In this document: in pieces, positions 27,801 through 44,300 of the stretch
How the letters are laid out: each line of letters opens with the position of its first letter
How positions within the stretch are numbered: the stretch's first letter is position 1
NCBI GenBank assembly: GCA_013399115.1
Contig: VXAA01006093.1
Location: forward strand, 370,240 to 434,239
From: Anseranas semipalmata
Taxonomy: Eukaryota > Chordata > Aves > Anseriformes > Anseranatidae
DNA: 64,000 nt
Reading direction: 5' to 3'
Made by a program: the position numbers and the translations under genes
The notes under the pieces: generated by a model
What the model saw: the letters and a program-made list of their open reading frames with translations, nothing else
The model's database searches: none
What the model was told of the DNA's origin: nothing

Positions 27801-29282
27801 ACCTGACTTGGAACGAAAGACAAGAAGCTCTGTCTGGTTATTTTATGCAAGAAAAAAAATGGAAGTAATTTAATATACCTATTGGTATTCCCATGAAGAG
27901 AGAATTTCTGATAGTAAAGGGCTCTTAAATCTGTCTGATAAAGGTATAAAAAAGACCTGGTAGCTGGATTCTGAAACTAGACAAATTCAGATTAGGTACC
28001 TAATGCATACTTTATCTGGGAAATTTGGAAAAACAAAACAGTGGGTGTGCTTTTCACTGCTTTAAGTTTTTAAATCTGGAGGGTGTTTTTGGTGTGGTGG
28101 TATTTGGTTTTGGTAGTTTGGGTTGGCTTTTTTTTTTAATAAGTTACAGAAAATTCAAAAAGTTAGACGGTTGATACCAGTATTCTAGCGTGAAACTGTA
28201 GGCTATATGATGCCGGTCACACCAGATGACAATAATCCTCCTTTCTTACCTTTAGGATCCATGACCAATTTATTTTTTACTATGTGACTTGTGACAGCAT
28301 CAAGAGAAGGCAAACTTTGATTTGGGGTATTATGCTGTTAGACATTAGACCTGCGCATGCTGAAAACATGGCTTCTGTTAGAGAGATTTGTCAATCTTTG
28401 CTTCAGTTAAATATTGTAACACTCATGTATATTTGAAAGGGTTTCAACCTACTTATCCGTGGATAATGGAGGGATGAGTTTGCTCATCTGTAGCAACAGT
28501 TCTGGCAGAAAGTAAGAGTGCTTGCAGGAAGAAAGTGTATATTCTCGTTAAAGCACAGGAGTCAGTGACTGAACTGTTTCTTTCTGTACTCAGGTTCATT
28601 CAACAGTGATCTCACTGCATAGTCTGGTAGATTTAACTTTTCTTTGAGTTACTTAAACAGCACAAGATTTTAAAACCTGTAAATGATCTTCAGAGTTGCT
28701 GGCTCTGGCTGCAGAGGGTAGCTAAAATATCATTCTGTGACATTTACTAAATATATACATATCCTATGATATCTCATTTATGCTTCAGAGTATTCCAGTT
28801 ATTCAAATCCTAGGCTACGGAACAGCTGTGACTTGTACTCAGCTATCTGCACCTATAGATTGAATTCATAAAATCTATCACTCACAAAATCCATAGACAA
28901 TTGAAATAATTTTCAGGAAGTGAAAGTGTGCAAAACTTCTGAGCTCTTCCTCACTACCCAGCTCTAAGCTTACTCAATTACTGCAATATGTGAATAAAGT
29001 TCTATACTTACTTTTAGAAACTGTGACTGTAGATATGAAGGACACTTAAACCATTTACATCTAAAAACAAATAGAAAGTCATGGATTTCATAATGTTCAT
29101 ACTTATACAGGTTAACTAATCATGTAAATCACACTAATGAGTCCTTAGGTGATACTTAGTAGAGTATAAACCTGCTTAATTTGCTTTCTGCTTTCTCTAG
29201 TGAATTGAGATGTTACTTTTGCAGATCTTCAAGTATCATCTTAGTAATTTGCAAATTAAAATACTATTAAATGGCAAAAATT

Positions 29283-29316
<34 letters not shown>

Positions 29317-32300
29317 CTTTATATAGTGATGTCTTAAGGATTTGGTAGCATGAAGAAAGCAGTAAAATTCACCAAGGGTGCAATTCACTCTTGGCAGAAA
29401 GCCAGGAATAGGAGAGTGCTCCAGTTAAGTTCTGCTTGAGAACATGGCTTTTATTTAAAAAATTGTGGGACTAGAATTCTTGAAGAATTATCCTCAAATG
29501 ATTTCTGGTATGCTGTGCTGATACCACTGTATTATCAGCACGTCTCAGAAAATCAATTAATTTACAATCCGTAGCACTCATCTGAGGAACTATTATTTTC
29601 CCAGACAGAACTGAGCGAGATTAAAAAGTTTCCCCAAGGTCATACACAAGGTTACTGTCGAGGAAGGCACTAACTAGAGACAAAAGAAAATCAGATTCTT
29701 ATTCTATTAATTCAGCCTTTGTGGAATATAGGATGAAAGCAATTTAAATTTTCTATGAAAAGTTATTGAAAATTCATATGTGGATAAAAGCATTATGCTT
29801 TGTTAAATTTTAAATATTTTCTTAGATCTTGACTTTTTGAACTTGTTCTGTATTTAAAAAAATAAATAAGTGAAATGTCCTATCCCCAATATGGTGAAAT
29901 TGATGTTTTGCTGATACAGAAGAAATGGTTTTCTATCTCCCCACCCCCCTTTTAAATGGAGGTGCATGATTTGTGCAAAATCAAGTTTGCAGTTATTCCT
30001 GTTAAAAAGAAAACAGCATTTTTTTCAACATTTTGATGAAACACTTCCAATGAAACAGTTCTTCTGTCTAGTGGTCTTTATGTTTCACAATCCAGTTCCT
30101 TAACTAAAAGTTCATCCTTATATTTTACAAAGGACACAGTAATATGTACATGATTTTAAAAAGAAGTAAAAGGCATATGATTTAAAAAGAGAGACTTAGC
30201 AAACTTTGCTTCACAGTTTCTTTTATAGGTGTTGTACCTATTCTGGTTTTTGTTTACTACCTAATTCTAAATGCATGGAAGGTGCAATTACAGGCAATAC
30301 TACTACTTTAGTACAGAAGTTGTTTTGTGTTTCATTTTAATTCAGATTACCAAAGATGCATTCTCTATTATGGAAAAGCAGATTCTTCATATATAAAGGA
30401 GAGCTGGAAATGACCTACTAGGTTGCCATTTTCCTATCAGTGCAAGACGCTTCCATTTACAACCTGAGGCATATTTTCTTTATCATTAGAGAAATGCATG
30501 TATGCCATGTAATTATTTCAGTCTAGCCTTCTGGGGATTTTTAACATTTTTGAGAGAGAAATCTAACAATGTTGGAGATAATAACAAGGGATAGTTTGAC
30601 TGTTAGGTTACAAATCCTTAAAGAGTTCTGATGATATTAATCTTAAGACATTGGATTTCTATGCTAATGAAACACTAGAGGGAGGCAAAAAAAAGAAAGC
30701 TCTGTAATTCTTTGCATTTCCTTGTGCTCAAATTTCCTCTTCAGAAGCTCAGTGTAATTCCATGCCAAATTAGGCACAGATTCATAAACAGACCTGATAA
30801 ATTTTTGCCCTATTTTGACTCAGTTGTGAAAGACTGAAAGAAGGCAATTTTCTTCTTACATACATCTTTTACAATATTCATTCAGAGTCCAGTTCAAGAA
30901 TTTTGCAGGCCTTTGGTGTAGATCTTGCAGGTCTTTCTTGTTCACTTGAGATCCCATCATTTTTTCTTTTCAAAGCCCACATGGTTATCAGTATAAAACA
31001 AATATATTTAGTAACTACAACTGGAATTTGAAATGCACTTATATTATGGATATTTATGAAGCATCAATAAACTGAAAGATGAAACGTATAATAGGAAAAA
31101 TGATATATAAATGCCTACTGTTTTTACATCTATATACAATCTATATATATACATACATACAGAGATGTAAATATATATCTTAATTGTATACTCATTGAAA
31201 ATGTAGTTTTACAATTGTTTTACAACTTTCACTTTACTGCTTTGATTTGCAATGGCTTTTTTTTTTTGTAGCTATGAATGTGCAGTTAAATAGCGATCGA
31301 GTGTGAAAGTAGTAAACATTTTGAATTGCTTTTCTGCAACAAAATGTGGTCTGGCAAAATTCTATAAAATACAGCAGTAGTTGACAAGGAGATTTAGAAT
31401 CTCCTCATCCTTTACTATGTGCAAAGTTGTATATTTGTTTACCCGAATCTCAGGAAAAAAGCTGAAGTTCTTGCTCCCATCCAATTGCAGTCACAAGGAA
31501 GGTGGTGGTGGTGGTGGTTGTTGTCATTCCAAGGAACACAGAAACTAAAGTAAGTTACAACCTGAATGCAACTTTAGGCTTTAAAATTAAGACACCTAAG
31601 ACACCTGAAAATGAAATTGAATTCTAAAGCAATAGACAATTGTGGTAATTACTAGAAATATAGATATTTCAGATATTTCACTAGTTTATCATTTAGTGCC
31701 AATATACGTGTGTTATCCACAGACACCCAGTATGCCAGTACGGGCTTACTACTGAATACTTGCATCGTGGAAATATTCAAATCCACTTAAGTGTGTAAAT
31801 GTTACTCTTACCCTCACAATAAGGGTTTTGATGTTCAGCAAGGAAAAAGTATTTAAAAGAAACCTACAAGTTCATAGGACCATTCAGGCAGGGGAAAAAA
31901 GAGGGGGGAGAGAGTATGCTGAGGCAGCTGTCCATTCTCTGTCAGATTTGGAAGATTGGGGCAATTGAGGGAGGTTCCCCATGACTAGAAAAAAAGCAAG
32001 TATCCCCCCCTGCCCTCCCCCCCTTCAAGGTGAAAGAGCAGAAGATGGGGAATTACATACTCTTTTCAGACCACAGGGAAATTCTGGAACAGGTCCTCCT
32101 GCAAGCCAGTTCAAGGCACATGAAGGACAGGAAAGTGACAGTGAACATTCAGCATGCATTTCCCAAGGACAAATCCTGCCTGACCAACCTGATTGCCTTC
32201 TACAACCTGATTTCTGGCCTTCTACTGGCTTTGTGGACAAGGGCAGAACGTTAGATTCGTTTATCTTGACTTTGTCAAGCCTTTTGACACAGTCTCATGT

Positions 32301-35300
32301 AGGATCCTTCTGGACAGCTAGGGAGTTATAGGCTCACCAGCTGGACTAAAACTTATGGTTGTGAAATCCCCATGCTTGGAGATACTCAAAACTCAACCAG
32401 ATAAATGCCAAGCATACACAGTGTGCAATCCTTCTACCTGCACTTTTGCTCAAGTGCCAGGTAATTCAATAGAATAAATACTAGCAATATTAACTACTGA
32501 AAACTTTTTATATTCTTGAAATTATTTCACTGAATTTACTGTTGCAGATAGCTAATTTTCTAAATTATATCAAAACCAGATGCTTGAAATACGGGCCTCA
32601 GAAAATAAATTGTTAGGAAAAGGTTCCTATCACAAAGAAATGAACTAAGATGAATATGACTGTTCATATTCAAATGTACCATACTGTAATTAACTTATGC
32701 TATCTTTCTTTTGAAAAAAGCTAAAGCGCTTAAGTAATATTTCAGATAGATTTCAATTTTTTATGATGAATGTCCAGTCGCTGACATACAATGGCCAATA
32801 TTTTTCACACAATGTTATGATGGTTAATAACATTAACTTACTCATTTAGCGTATTGGACTATTGATCTCTCGAGAAAATTGCAGTGCAGCTTTACTATCA
32901 ATCACTTTGTGTAAAATCATAACTCTGCTTTTCCACTTAATACTGTTCTGAATCTTAACTTAGTAAAGTAGTCTGATGAAATACTGTGGACGTTCAGTAT
33001 TCTTTCAGTGCACTAACATACATGTTTGGGCCTGAACTTTACTACCTGTACCGATGTCACATACTCCAATAACCTCAATTTTTTGATAAAGATGCCTAAT
33101 GGTATTACTAATTCTGGAGGAATATTACTTGATTAATATTTGTAAAAATGTTTTAGGATTCTTGAGTTATTTTCAGAAATAGTTTAGTTTATTATAGAAA
33201 TAGTTTAGTCTATTATTCTATTTAAACTTAAAATGAACTTGCTAATAATAGTCATAAAACAAAATGTAATAATGCCAAAACAGAACATTTTCTAGAGTAT
33301 TGTCGTAGAATAACATTGCCTAGTTTGACTGGTCCCTAGATTCTTTTGCATGGTGGAGTGTATCTAATCTGCTTATCTAATTTTCATGAATTCAATAACC
33401 TGTGGGAACAACTGTTGTTACAAACACAGGTAAAAAGAAAGTTTTCTTGTCACATGTGAAATGCATCCCATATTCAGAAAAGTTCCAAAGCAGAATGTTT
33501 TGAAAGTAGAAGGAAGGTTAAAGACAAAGGCTGACCAAGGACGATGTAACATTCAAATTGAATATTAAAATGTGCTAACTTCCATCAACAAATGGCAACA
33601 ACAGGGAGCAAGAAAGTGTATTCTTATTCTGCATCATGTTTGCATTTATTTCATCAATGGTATGTCATCTGTTTTCTGCGTGCTGTAGACCAGTCTAAGA
33701 GTATATTCTCCTGAGCACTGTTTTCTTTTGTGAAATGTTTATGGTTTAAATATATGATTATAATAATTTTATAATATTACATATGTAACGTATATAATAT
33801 GATTATAATGTCACATATGTAACATTAAAGTCTGTAGAATGAACCCTTCATTGAAGTCTTATTTGTGAAATTCTCACTGTTTTATTGAAAACTGCCATAC
33901 TACAATAAGGGAATTCCAAAGCATATATTTGGCTCAGCAGCTGAGATGCGTAATATGGCTAAATTAATCTTTTTCATGAAATTTCCAGAGGACAAGTCCC
34001 TATACACCATAATAACGCCCGTAAGCTGTAATTTATTCAAACAGTTCAAGTGAACTGAAAAGATCAAGCAGAGCAGAAGGTGATGTTTCAATAGGACTTT
34101 GCTCTTACAAAATCACTAGTGAAAGGGAATTCCAAATTGTACTGTTTATCATTGTACCTTTGAAGTACATTGCATCTTAATCATATCATTCTGTTGTGCA
34201 GAAGGGCTTCTCTCTCTATGTAGAGTTTGACCAATACTAGGCTGAGATCTGGGAATTAACTTATTTTTTGTATTATTTTTTATGTTAGATTAGCTGAGAA
34301 AGGAAAAAAAAATGTCATTGACACAAAGCATTTTTTTTTTTTGAAAGCATTCAAGAATACTTATGAAAATGACCAAAATTAAAGACAAAATTATTGAATG
34401 GAGAGGAAAAGCAGTTAGCTAAACTCTCTCAAAACTAAGTCTATACGATAGAGTTTGAGTTCAAGACTCTCTTTAGACTTGTTCTGTTGCTAGGTAAAGT
34501 TTGAGGCTTTTCGGCTTATAAAGTAAGCCAATAATTTGGCTTATAAAATCCTGTGACAAGATACCTTGGCTTACTGATAAATTTGATTTTAGTATTTATA
34601 GATGACCTGTAAAATTGTGTCAAATGATATGAAGATCGCCCTTTCTTCCCCTAATAACAAATTATTATCTTGTTTAAGATTCATCTATGGACTCACAGCA
34701 ATTTTGCTGATACAGGAGTAAAAACTGGTGTATCTGTAGAATAAGTGAAGGAATTAGAACTTTTTTGCTTTATTTCCAAATATGTTTCCTTACTGTTCTT
34801 TAAACTTCAGTTTTAAAATTTAGTGTAACCCACATCTCCCTATGTATTGCTATAAGGTTTTGAAAATGAAGGATGCTAAATGAATTTAAGGGGTTTTTCA
34901 TTTTTAGGTATAGCTTAGATATAACATATATTTACTCTTTTATTTCAGTGGTAAAGGAGGAGTCTGACTATAACTGTGAGGCAGAAAAACATCTAGTTTT
35001 GAGAAATAATTGCTTGAAAACACACCTAGGAGATGAAAACTCCCTAATATTAGAGGAGAAATGTTTTCATGTCTTGTGTACTGTCCTCATAAAAGCAACC
35101 AAACCGGCTAGTAGTAATCCTGTATTTATTTGGATTGCACAACATGTTTTTGTTTGTTTTCTTTCTGTCATGAATTATAGAAAATGTCTATTAAAAAGTT
35201 TTAAAATAACATTCATAAAAAAATTCAAATGGATTAAAAATTGATTAAATCTAAGATGTATAAAGCAAATTTTTTATCTACATATGATATTAATGTATCT

Positions 35301-38300
35301 TTTGTTGGTAGAAATTGTATGCAAATTGTGTGATTACAATTAGATTGAAATGAAACATTTCAGTGATTCATAATGACTTAATTGAATTAATTATAGCTAT
35401 CTTAATTTGATGTGGGACTCTTTGTACAGATGATAAATTGTTATATCAAAGTGATACAGAAATGGAATTATAGTATTTTAACTATCAATTTCTCCAACTT
35501 TTTCTCCAGATCTTTTAAAACCTTACACTAATATAATTTTCATAGCTCTGTGAATGCTGTTTAAAAAAAAAAAAAAAATCAACTAAGCTTTATGGCTTTT
35601 TACTTCTGTAACAAAGTTCCCTCAAGATATCTTAGGGCATTAATACTAAAATCCTAACTGTATATCTGAGAAGGATGGATCTGACAAGTTTGTTCTTTTC
35701 ACATTTTTTTAATGCCCTTAGTCTGTTCTAATGTGCTGATCAATGCATTGTGAGGGGTCTGTTCTTTTGTTTTCTTTTTTCCTTTTTTTAATAAAATTTA
35801 TTAGTAATGTTAGTAATTCAGAATGCATTTCTGCTTGACAAAAATGTGGGCTAGATTCTGACATCAGCCTGTTATAGCCAAATCCGTTATTTTTTGGCTT
35901 GTCTAATATATCCTTCTTAGTGTGTTGTCTAATTGTAAAAATTGTGTCAGCTTCATAGAAATGGCAAAAGCTGACTGATCTTGCCACTTCTAACATACAT
36001 TTTTAGGGGTCCAATCCAGCAACCACAGATATCAAGTGAAATTTCTACTAAATTGAGTGGCTGTTGTTGCACTCCTAGGTAAAAGGTAATGCATGTAACA
36101 AAATACTGGATTTAAATAATTTACTATATGAAATACAGCCTTACACAAGTCACAAAACTACCAGAAAATTTCAGACTTCTCTTTAGTAACAGTTACTGGA
36201 GCTGCTGAAACTCTTGAGATGTTGTTTGTTCAATCCTTACCTTTAGAAAAGCATGTTCTTCTTGTGTGTTTGAGCTGACGTGCAGTTTCACCTTCAGAAA
36301 AACAGAGAAGAAAAGAGCAGGGATTACTAAATCTGAAGAGGGCTCTTTCTCCTGCATTTTTTTCTCAATGATGTTATTTTGGATTTATATATCTGTGACC
36401 CAGCTAGTCAAATACTTGACTGTGCTTCCAGAGCAGAATGAAATTATCAACAGCACATCAATGTGGATTTTCTGATTACACTTCAGAAGATGCTTGGAAG
36501 TTCTCAGTAAGAATAAATCACGTGCTTATTTTACAGTTCTTAAAACAGAATATAGTTCTAATTTATAGCTTAAGTAAAGATATAAATATATACTTATTAG
36601 AGTTCTTATTTTGCAGATGTTAATGATAAATTAATACTGTTTGGAGAAAAAATGACTCAAAGATTTAAATGGAATAATTTTAGAAGAAGGTGTCACAAGT
36701 CTCTCTTCATTTAAAGATTGAATGTGATTCTTGTTTAATTTCATAAATTCACCTTGCTTTGTTAAACACAGCTAAATCCTGTTGCCATAACGATCCACTC
36801 TCCACAGAATGAAACTCCCTTACATTAATGTTGAATTTCCTCTTTTAAACTCACTTTCTCCATCCTGATATGTTTCAGTTTATAAAAACTAAACAAAAAA
36901 TGAAAAAAAAAAAAGGCTTTTGGTAAACAAATTGAGGTAACAGGTCTTAATTTTGATGACATAGTTATATAGAGCAACAAAATTTGCTTTAATGTTTTTG
37001 GGGAAGAGATAAGAATAAGGAACTTGAAACAATAAACAGGAAATACAGTAAAAGTCAAATTAAGAAATGAAGGATAAAAAACAACAATGCAAGATAAAAA
37101 TACCAAGAAATAAGTAGTTGGATGTCATGATGAATTAAAGTAGGAAAGGAAAAACAAAGGAAGGAACATTTCATTAGACAAGAATGTGCAATGTGTTTTG
37201 ATAGGAAAAGCTGTGCGCAGACTACACCTGGGCAAGGAAGGCAATTAATCCTTTCCTAAGGATTTCCTAATCCTTTTGTTACATTGCCATATCTGGTAGA
37301 GTACTACCAGCACAACACAGACCTTCCATTACATAACAGTAAGTTTTTATTGCTCTCTTTTTTTTTTATACTCAGTGCATAACACAATTTGTGAAAGTCT
37401 AGCAGAGTTGCGCGTGGTGTAAATGTCATCCCAAAACTGATACAGAAGAAACTTTACTTCTTGTTTTCTTACTAACTAGTTCCAAATGAGCTTGATTCCA
37501 CTAGTATGTTCTCTAAGTAACAGCAATTTGTATGTGTCAAATGTGCCTGAAGTCTCCTGTGGTTGGTGTGTCAAAACCTGCAATTGTCCACTTCAAGAAA
37601 TAAGTGTGGAAAAATCTATTTCATTAAATCTATTTCAGTAAACCTATGTTGCATTTCTTCTGCTTGTATTTTGCTATATAACTAATTGTTTTTTCACAGA
37701 TTTTTTTTTTTTTTTTCGTACTGTTAAATGACAAGTCTGTAATTGCCTAGATCTCCTTGTCTTTTTTTTTTTAACCTCTCCTTATTTGCTATATTCTTAC
37801 TGTTAAGCACCACACTTATCTGATAGAGTAGTTAAAAATTCTAGTATGATGAATACCTGTTCCCCACCACCATTCAAGCAGATGAACTGAACCTACTTTT
37901 GCTTTTATGTTAAATAAGAACATTTCATTTCATGTACTCATTCCTACTATCCATCTTTCTTTTACCATCACGTTTATAGCAGTCTTACTGGAAATAAAGG
38001 TAAGGAATTTTAGTTTTAGGACCCTCCTATCCCAAATTTCAAGGGTTTTATTAATCTGCACTCTTCCCATCCTCCATAGAAATCCTTCTTTCCTTCTGTT
38101 TTTAGGCTTCCAGATAATCAACTTCTTAATGATGTGCCTTAACTTTTGATGCAAAGTCAAATTCAGTGTGACTTCTGACAACTCTCATTTATTCATGTAT
38201 GTTTTTTGAATTCCAGAGTACAGTTTGTTTGTTTATTTATTTATTTATTTAAGATCTGAAGCCTTGTAACACCATTTGTGGTACAAGTTCCAGGTTGCTT

Positions 38301-41300
38301 TTTGATTTTTACATGAAACTTCTCTACATTTAAACTCTTTAGCTTTTCATTTCAGAAGACGCAACTAATTAATTTCATGAATTTCTTAAATTTGCTCCTT
38401 CAGAAATACATAGAATGTAGTTGTGGAACTAGTATCAGTCTGTGACTTTAAAGTAAGCTGTTAAGGATGTTTCAGCACCTTTTCAGATGGTAAAGTGGTC
38501 TTAGATCCTATATGACGCTTCACTGGATAGAAGAGAACTGTGTAATATAAGCTTCTGTTTCTGGCTGGTAAATTGTGGCCTCACCACATGCACAGCTTCT
38601 GTGGAGAGCTGTCTGCACAACCTCAGCAGCTGAGGTTGCTTGTGCAGTTTCCATACAGGCATGCCAAGTCTTCAGCAACAGGGTAGCAAAAGTCTACCTA
38701 CTTTTAGACATTAAAGTGAGACCCCCAACAAAATGAGATCCTTGTTGATGCTTGCTTGTGCATAAGCAGACCCACAGACCTCAGAGGAAAGCTATGGTTA
38801 CTAGCCTTTTAATACTGATATCTCAGCTAAATCCTTAAATAAATAGAAAAAAATTCTTTATATTCTTTCTTTCCTGCATTCCTTTTGTTTTCTATAGATG
38901 AGCTGCTTTCTTCTTGGAGGACTGATCATACGGATTATAAATATTATAATCACTGAGCAAACTCTAGTGTTTATATAGACATATATCTCAAACCATTTGC
39001 GTAACGTAAAAATATATTTAATGCTTTGTTTATATTACACCAGGGCCATAATCCACAATGAAATTACATGGGAACTTCAGAGTCATGTAGTGAAGCAGTG
39101 ATCATAATTTCTCTTCAGATCATCTGTGCTATATCAAAGTTATATTTGACTCTTTATTTCTATTCAATCAAAAAACTACTCTTCCTGCCCATATTTCTTA
39201 TTCGTATCTCCAAGTAAATGGAATCTACAGAATCCATATCAAAATTTAAGCATTTTCTTTTTCCAAATAAAATGCCTTTAGTTTTATTTGGATTAAATAT
39301 TCAAAGGATATTCCCATAAAACTTTCCAAAAGAAACACAGTGGTTTTAATTTTTTTTAGTGAAATAATTAGAAATATGTTTTTTGTGACTATTAACTATT
39401 TTAACAGAACAATGTTCATGTACAAATTACTCAGTTTAATAATGCTTCTATCATTTGTAAAATAATACAGCAACCATTTTGTCATAAATTATTTGATGGG
39501 TATTACTCAGCTAGATCCAGTTTTAACAGATAGATCTAGATTCTCTCGACAAATCACTGTCATCTTTGGAGAGTGGCTGATTTTAGAGAATAAACTTTTT
39601 ACCTTGAGATAAGCCTGATTCCAAAAAAAAAAAAAAACAAAAACAAACAAACAAACAAACAAAAAAAACCTCTGTACTTATTTATGAGGGATAGAAAGAT
39701 TTTTGTGCACAATTCTGGAATTTGAGTAACTTCAGTTGCCTCAAAATAACAGATATCTTGTAGGTGCACACTGAAGTCCTTATCTTAAAAGTGTTCTGTA
39801 TGCAAGTACACACATAAATATATCTAAATGCAAGCATTTGTTGAAAAGTGAATTTTTCGTCATTTTCTCACCATTTTTATGTGACGCTGCTGTATCACTT
39901 TGCTATTTTCAAATAAATATTCTCGGCTTTTTACTTTTCTACACTTAAATACACCAATCAGAATCACATTCTGATGTATTATGGGTCTTGCAATAAAGTT
40001 GTGTGTTACTGGGTTACTCTTTTATGGTGTAATTAACACACATAGTACTGCATTGTGAAATAGTCTTCCAATTGAGGAGAACGGTTTACTAAGTTCCAAA
40101 GTGTGTTGTGGCTTTTGTGTGGGTAGCTTTTGTAGTTGGTTGTGGTTTTTTGTTTTTTTTTTTTTTGGCTAAATGTAAGTTAGAAACAATAGGCTTATCC
40201 TGCTGAAATTAATTTCTTTTGGTCTTACCAATGGTACCATGGAACTTTTTTGTTTATTACTGAAGATGTACTGCTTTCTCAACACCTGCTGGTCTAAATT
40301 ACTTAGAGACACTGGGAGTAGGCTTGCTTTCACAGGTATTTCTAACAACTAATTGCCTGTGAAAATTCATTTGGTTATTTGCAACTTGAAATGACAGGAA
40401 GTGTTATATGAGCACTACATGGAATATATTCCCAGCTCACCCACCTCTGCTTTTTAATTCTATTGACTGAGCTTTAGCATATAGCCTGTTTTGCTGCTCC
40501 ACTGACTACCATATCAATACTTAAATAATTCAGATTTGATTTCTAAATGAAATGTACTCTATACTGTATTGTATGTAATGTTTATGGAATGGTATTCAAT
40601 TTTATGGTGGGAAAAATTATTCTAGTTAATTGTAATGAATACTAATGGCATGTGCTATCCTGAACTTCCATCATTATCCCTTTGTATAATCAAAATCACG
40701 GTTTTGTTTCAATTGGTGTAGCTCTTTGGAATTCAATCAAATTGCTATTTCCAAGAAGGAGTTCTGGTAGGATTCAAATATTTTGTGAACATGTGTTCCA
40801 TGTCATCAGATTCTACCTAATAACTTTTGAACAATTAACTTGTTAGCCAAGGATCTGGAGTACACAGATACTTTTCTCAGTCTGGCATCAAAACCATATA
40901 AATCTTACTCTTTTCAACCTAGAACATGTGAGAGTTAATATCACCTAAGAAAAATACAGGAAAAAGATAAGAGAGAAGATAGAAGAATTAGATTATACTG
41001 CAATGTTTAAATACTTGAGGACATAAAATACTAGCTTACAACTGCTAAGAAGATCCAAAATAGATGGACTAGATTTGCCACATGATTCAAACTTTTCCCA
41101 ATACAGTATTTAAAAGAAATAACATTTGATTTACTAGAAGTTACAAGAGTTTGAAATCACCAGTATTGTCTGTTATGTGCAAGCTACACTTGGCTCCAAG
41201 CTTTATAAATGAAATGTTACACATCTTTAGCATTTATTGGGCTATGATATACAGATGTACAGATATAGACAAGTTCATTTTCTGCTAAGTATTCCTTCCT

Positions 41301-44300
41301 AATTTCATTTGTGAATGAAATCAGGTATTTAAAATGATACTCCAAACATGTTTTAAATGATACCCCAAACACTTATTTTTGTGTCTTTTATCTTCTGTCT
41401 ATATTGTTATTTCAATAGACTGCCTGAATTTTATTGTGCATTACCTACCTGCTATTCATAGTGCAGTGTTTCGGTTTCATACTGGATCAGTATTTTGGAG
41501 GAACTACTTTTGCCATAAAAATACAAGCCTTCCCTCTTAAAAAAAAAAAAAAAATTACTTGTCATTACTTTTTCACTCAGTAACTTTGACTAAATTCTAT
41601 AATTCAGAGAGATTTCTCCTAGTGAGACAAGTTAGTCAAGTGCACAATTTTAAATTCATATAAAAGTCCCTCCAAAATGAATTATTAATTGTGACTATTT
41701 TTTTTTTCATAAGAGAGAGTATAAAATGTGCTACATCCAAGTGATTGGTTTAGTATCAAAACTGCTGTTTTCAGTAGCACTTGGCTGCAAGTGCAGACAT
41801 CCATTATAGTTTACCTATTTGTTTAGATAAGCTCGGGGCACACCATTCAGTTTTCATGTGCCTTTTCTGTAGGAACCCAACCTGCATAAAACAGCCAGAA
41901 AGCAGCTATGGTATACTCCAGGCAATGACTTCCCCTGAATGGTTGGCAGGTCAGACCCATTGGTATGGCTGTGGTGTGTACCTGTTCTACTGTTGAAATG
42001 TAGTCTGAGAAATTATTTTCAAAACAGGATTTTCATGGTTACTCTCTTAGGGTTAAGTGATTAATTATCTACTGCTTCCAAATCAGAGGTGGGGAATCTA
42101 CACTATTTCGCTATAACCTTGTTTTTTTTTCTGTCTCAACGATCATTGAAGCATCACTTTTTATTTGACTATGTTGGTATGCTTACAAAAACAGCAGAAA
42201 AACAGTGAAGAGAGCAGAACACTGAACTGATGTGCTATCACTGTCCTGTCTTGCTTGCTTTGGATTTCAAACTAATCACAGCTGAGTTAAGGTCAGCAAT
42301 TTCATTCTTAAGAATAGATGGTTATGATGATCCTAGCTGAAGTCTAAGATCATAACATCTGAGTTCACTAGAAAGGGTTCTCACAGATATTTCCTTCCCT
42401 TTTCCCTCTTTTATGTATGTTTGTTTGTAGCTTTAACTTGAATTGTTTTCTGTTTCTTTCCCTTCTTATTGCAATATGTATATATAATTAAATATTTCTA
42501 TTTTATATTTTCCTATCCTTTCCATTTACCTTATTTAACAGTTTCTGTATATCACCTGAAAATGGTATTTTTGGAAGCTTTCCAGCACTCAAAGGTCTCA
42601 TATTATCCTCTGGTTAATGTTACCGATTTCTTTATTGATCTACTATCTTCTTTGTCTGCCTCCCATTTTTAAGCTATCACAAAGAATATCTATACCTTTC
42701 ATTTACTGGTTAGATAACAATGAGAAAATTGTTCTCCAAAATAAGCACAACTGATGCCAGTTTTTGCTTGGAATTGCTTATTTGATCTGTCAGTCATCCC
42801 ACCACTTTCAAACAGAGCTAGAAATAAAAAGCTGCAGTAGAAGAAATAGAATGACGATGTGTGCTCTTCAGCCTTATTTACTCTAGGACAAACCTATAAA
42901 TACAATGAGACTTGTACCTTTTTACTTTTTGTTTAATATTTCATTGTACATAGAATAACTTTTTGTTATGACTATATGTGTAAAACAACACTGTCACACA
43001 AAGATAAAAATGAGACAAATTAGCTATACACATAGTCAGCTGGAGAAATTGCTGTCACAGCTAAACATGACTTTTGTTTTACTTGTCACAAGTAAAAGAA
43101 AGCTGCAGATAGGGGAAGAAAAGTTCAGACAGAACAAGACTAGCAAGCCTCGGTGCTGAGGACTTTTCTAACTTAGTACAAAGCTTACAGCCTGTTAGTG
43201 GCAATGGCAGTACTGTGTTATGGGGCTGGATGACACATTGAAGTGTCATTACGCATTGAAGTATATGAAAATATTCACATGCTTAAAGGTTAGCTCTCAT
43301 ATGTGAATCCTGTGGGATTAAAGAAAAAATGAGCAGCTCATATTTCTGGAATTTTTTTTTGTAAACAATGAGCAGTTTTCAGGAGTCACTGTTATTAAAG
43401 TGTACAATCCTGTCAGTACCCATTAGGTAAGAATGAATGAAAATTTCTGTTTTTATTCTAAATTCCTCTGGACTTTTTTTTTTTTTTTTTTTTTGCATGT
43501 GCTATCTTTAATCTTCTCCTTTCTTACCAAAGCAATTTAAGGACTGTAATATAAAATACATTGAAAGTAAAAGAAAGGTTCTAACTTACTAAAGAGCGTC
43601 CAAATGACAGCTACAAGAAGAGGAGACTGAGGGGAGGCTTCATGGCGGCCTGCAGCTTGCTCACGAGGGGGAGTGGAGGGGCAGGTGCTGATCTCTGCTC
43701 TCTGGTGACAGCAATAGGACCTGAGGGAACATTGTGAAGCTGCGACAGGGGAGGTTCGGGCTGGGTGTTAGGAAAAGGTTCTTCACTGAGAGGGTGGTCG
43801 GGCACTGGAACAGGCTCCCCAGGGAAGTGGTCACGGCAGCAAGCCTGTCAGAATTCAAGAAGCATTTGGGCAATGCTCTCAGTCATTTGGCTTAATTTTT
43901 GGGTGGTCCTGTGTGGAACCAGGAGTTGGACTCAATGATCCTTGTGGGTCCCTTCCAACTCAGGATATTCTATGGTTGTTTTCAGTGATTTTGGCTTGGC
44001 CGAATCTCCGTCATTTCTTCCTCTCAGTTTTAGTAGAAAATGTAATGGTCTTGCACTATGGAATCATAGAATCATAGAAGGGTTTGGGTTGGAAGGGACC
44101 TTAAAGATCACCTAGTTCCAACCCCCCTGCCATGAGCAGGGACACCTTCCACTAGACCAAGTTGCCCAAAGCCCCATCCAATCTGGCCTTGAACACTTCC
44201 AGGGATGATGCACCCACAACTTCTGTGGGCAACCTGTTCCAGTGCCTCACCACCTTCATATTAAAGAATTTCTTCCTAATGTGTAATCCAAATCTCCCCC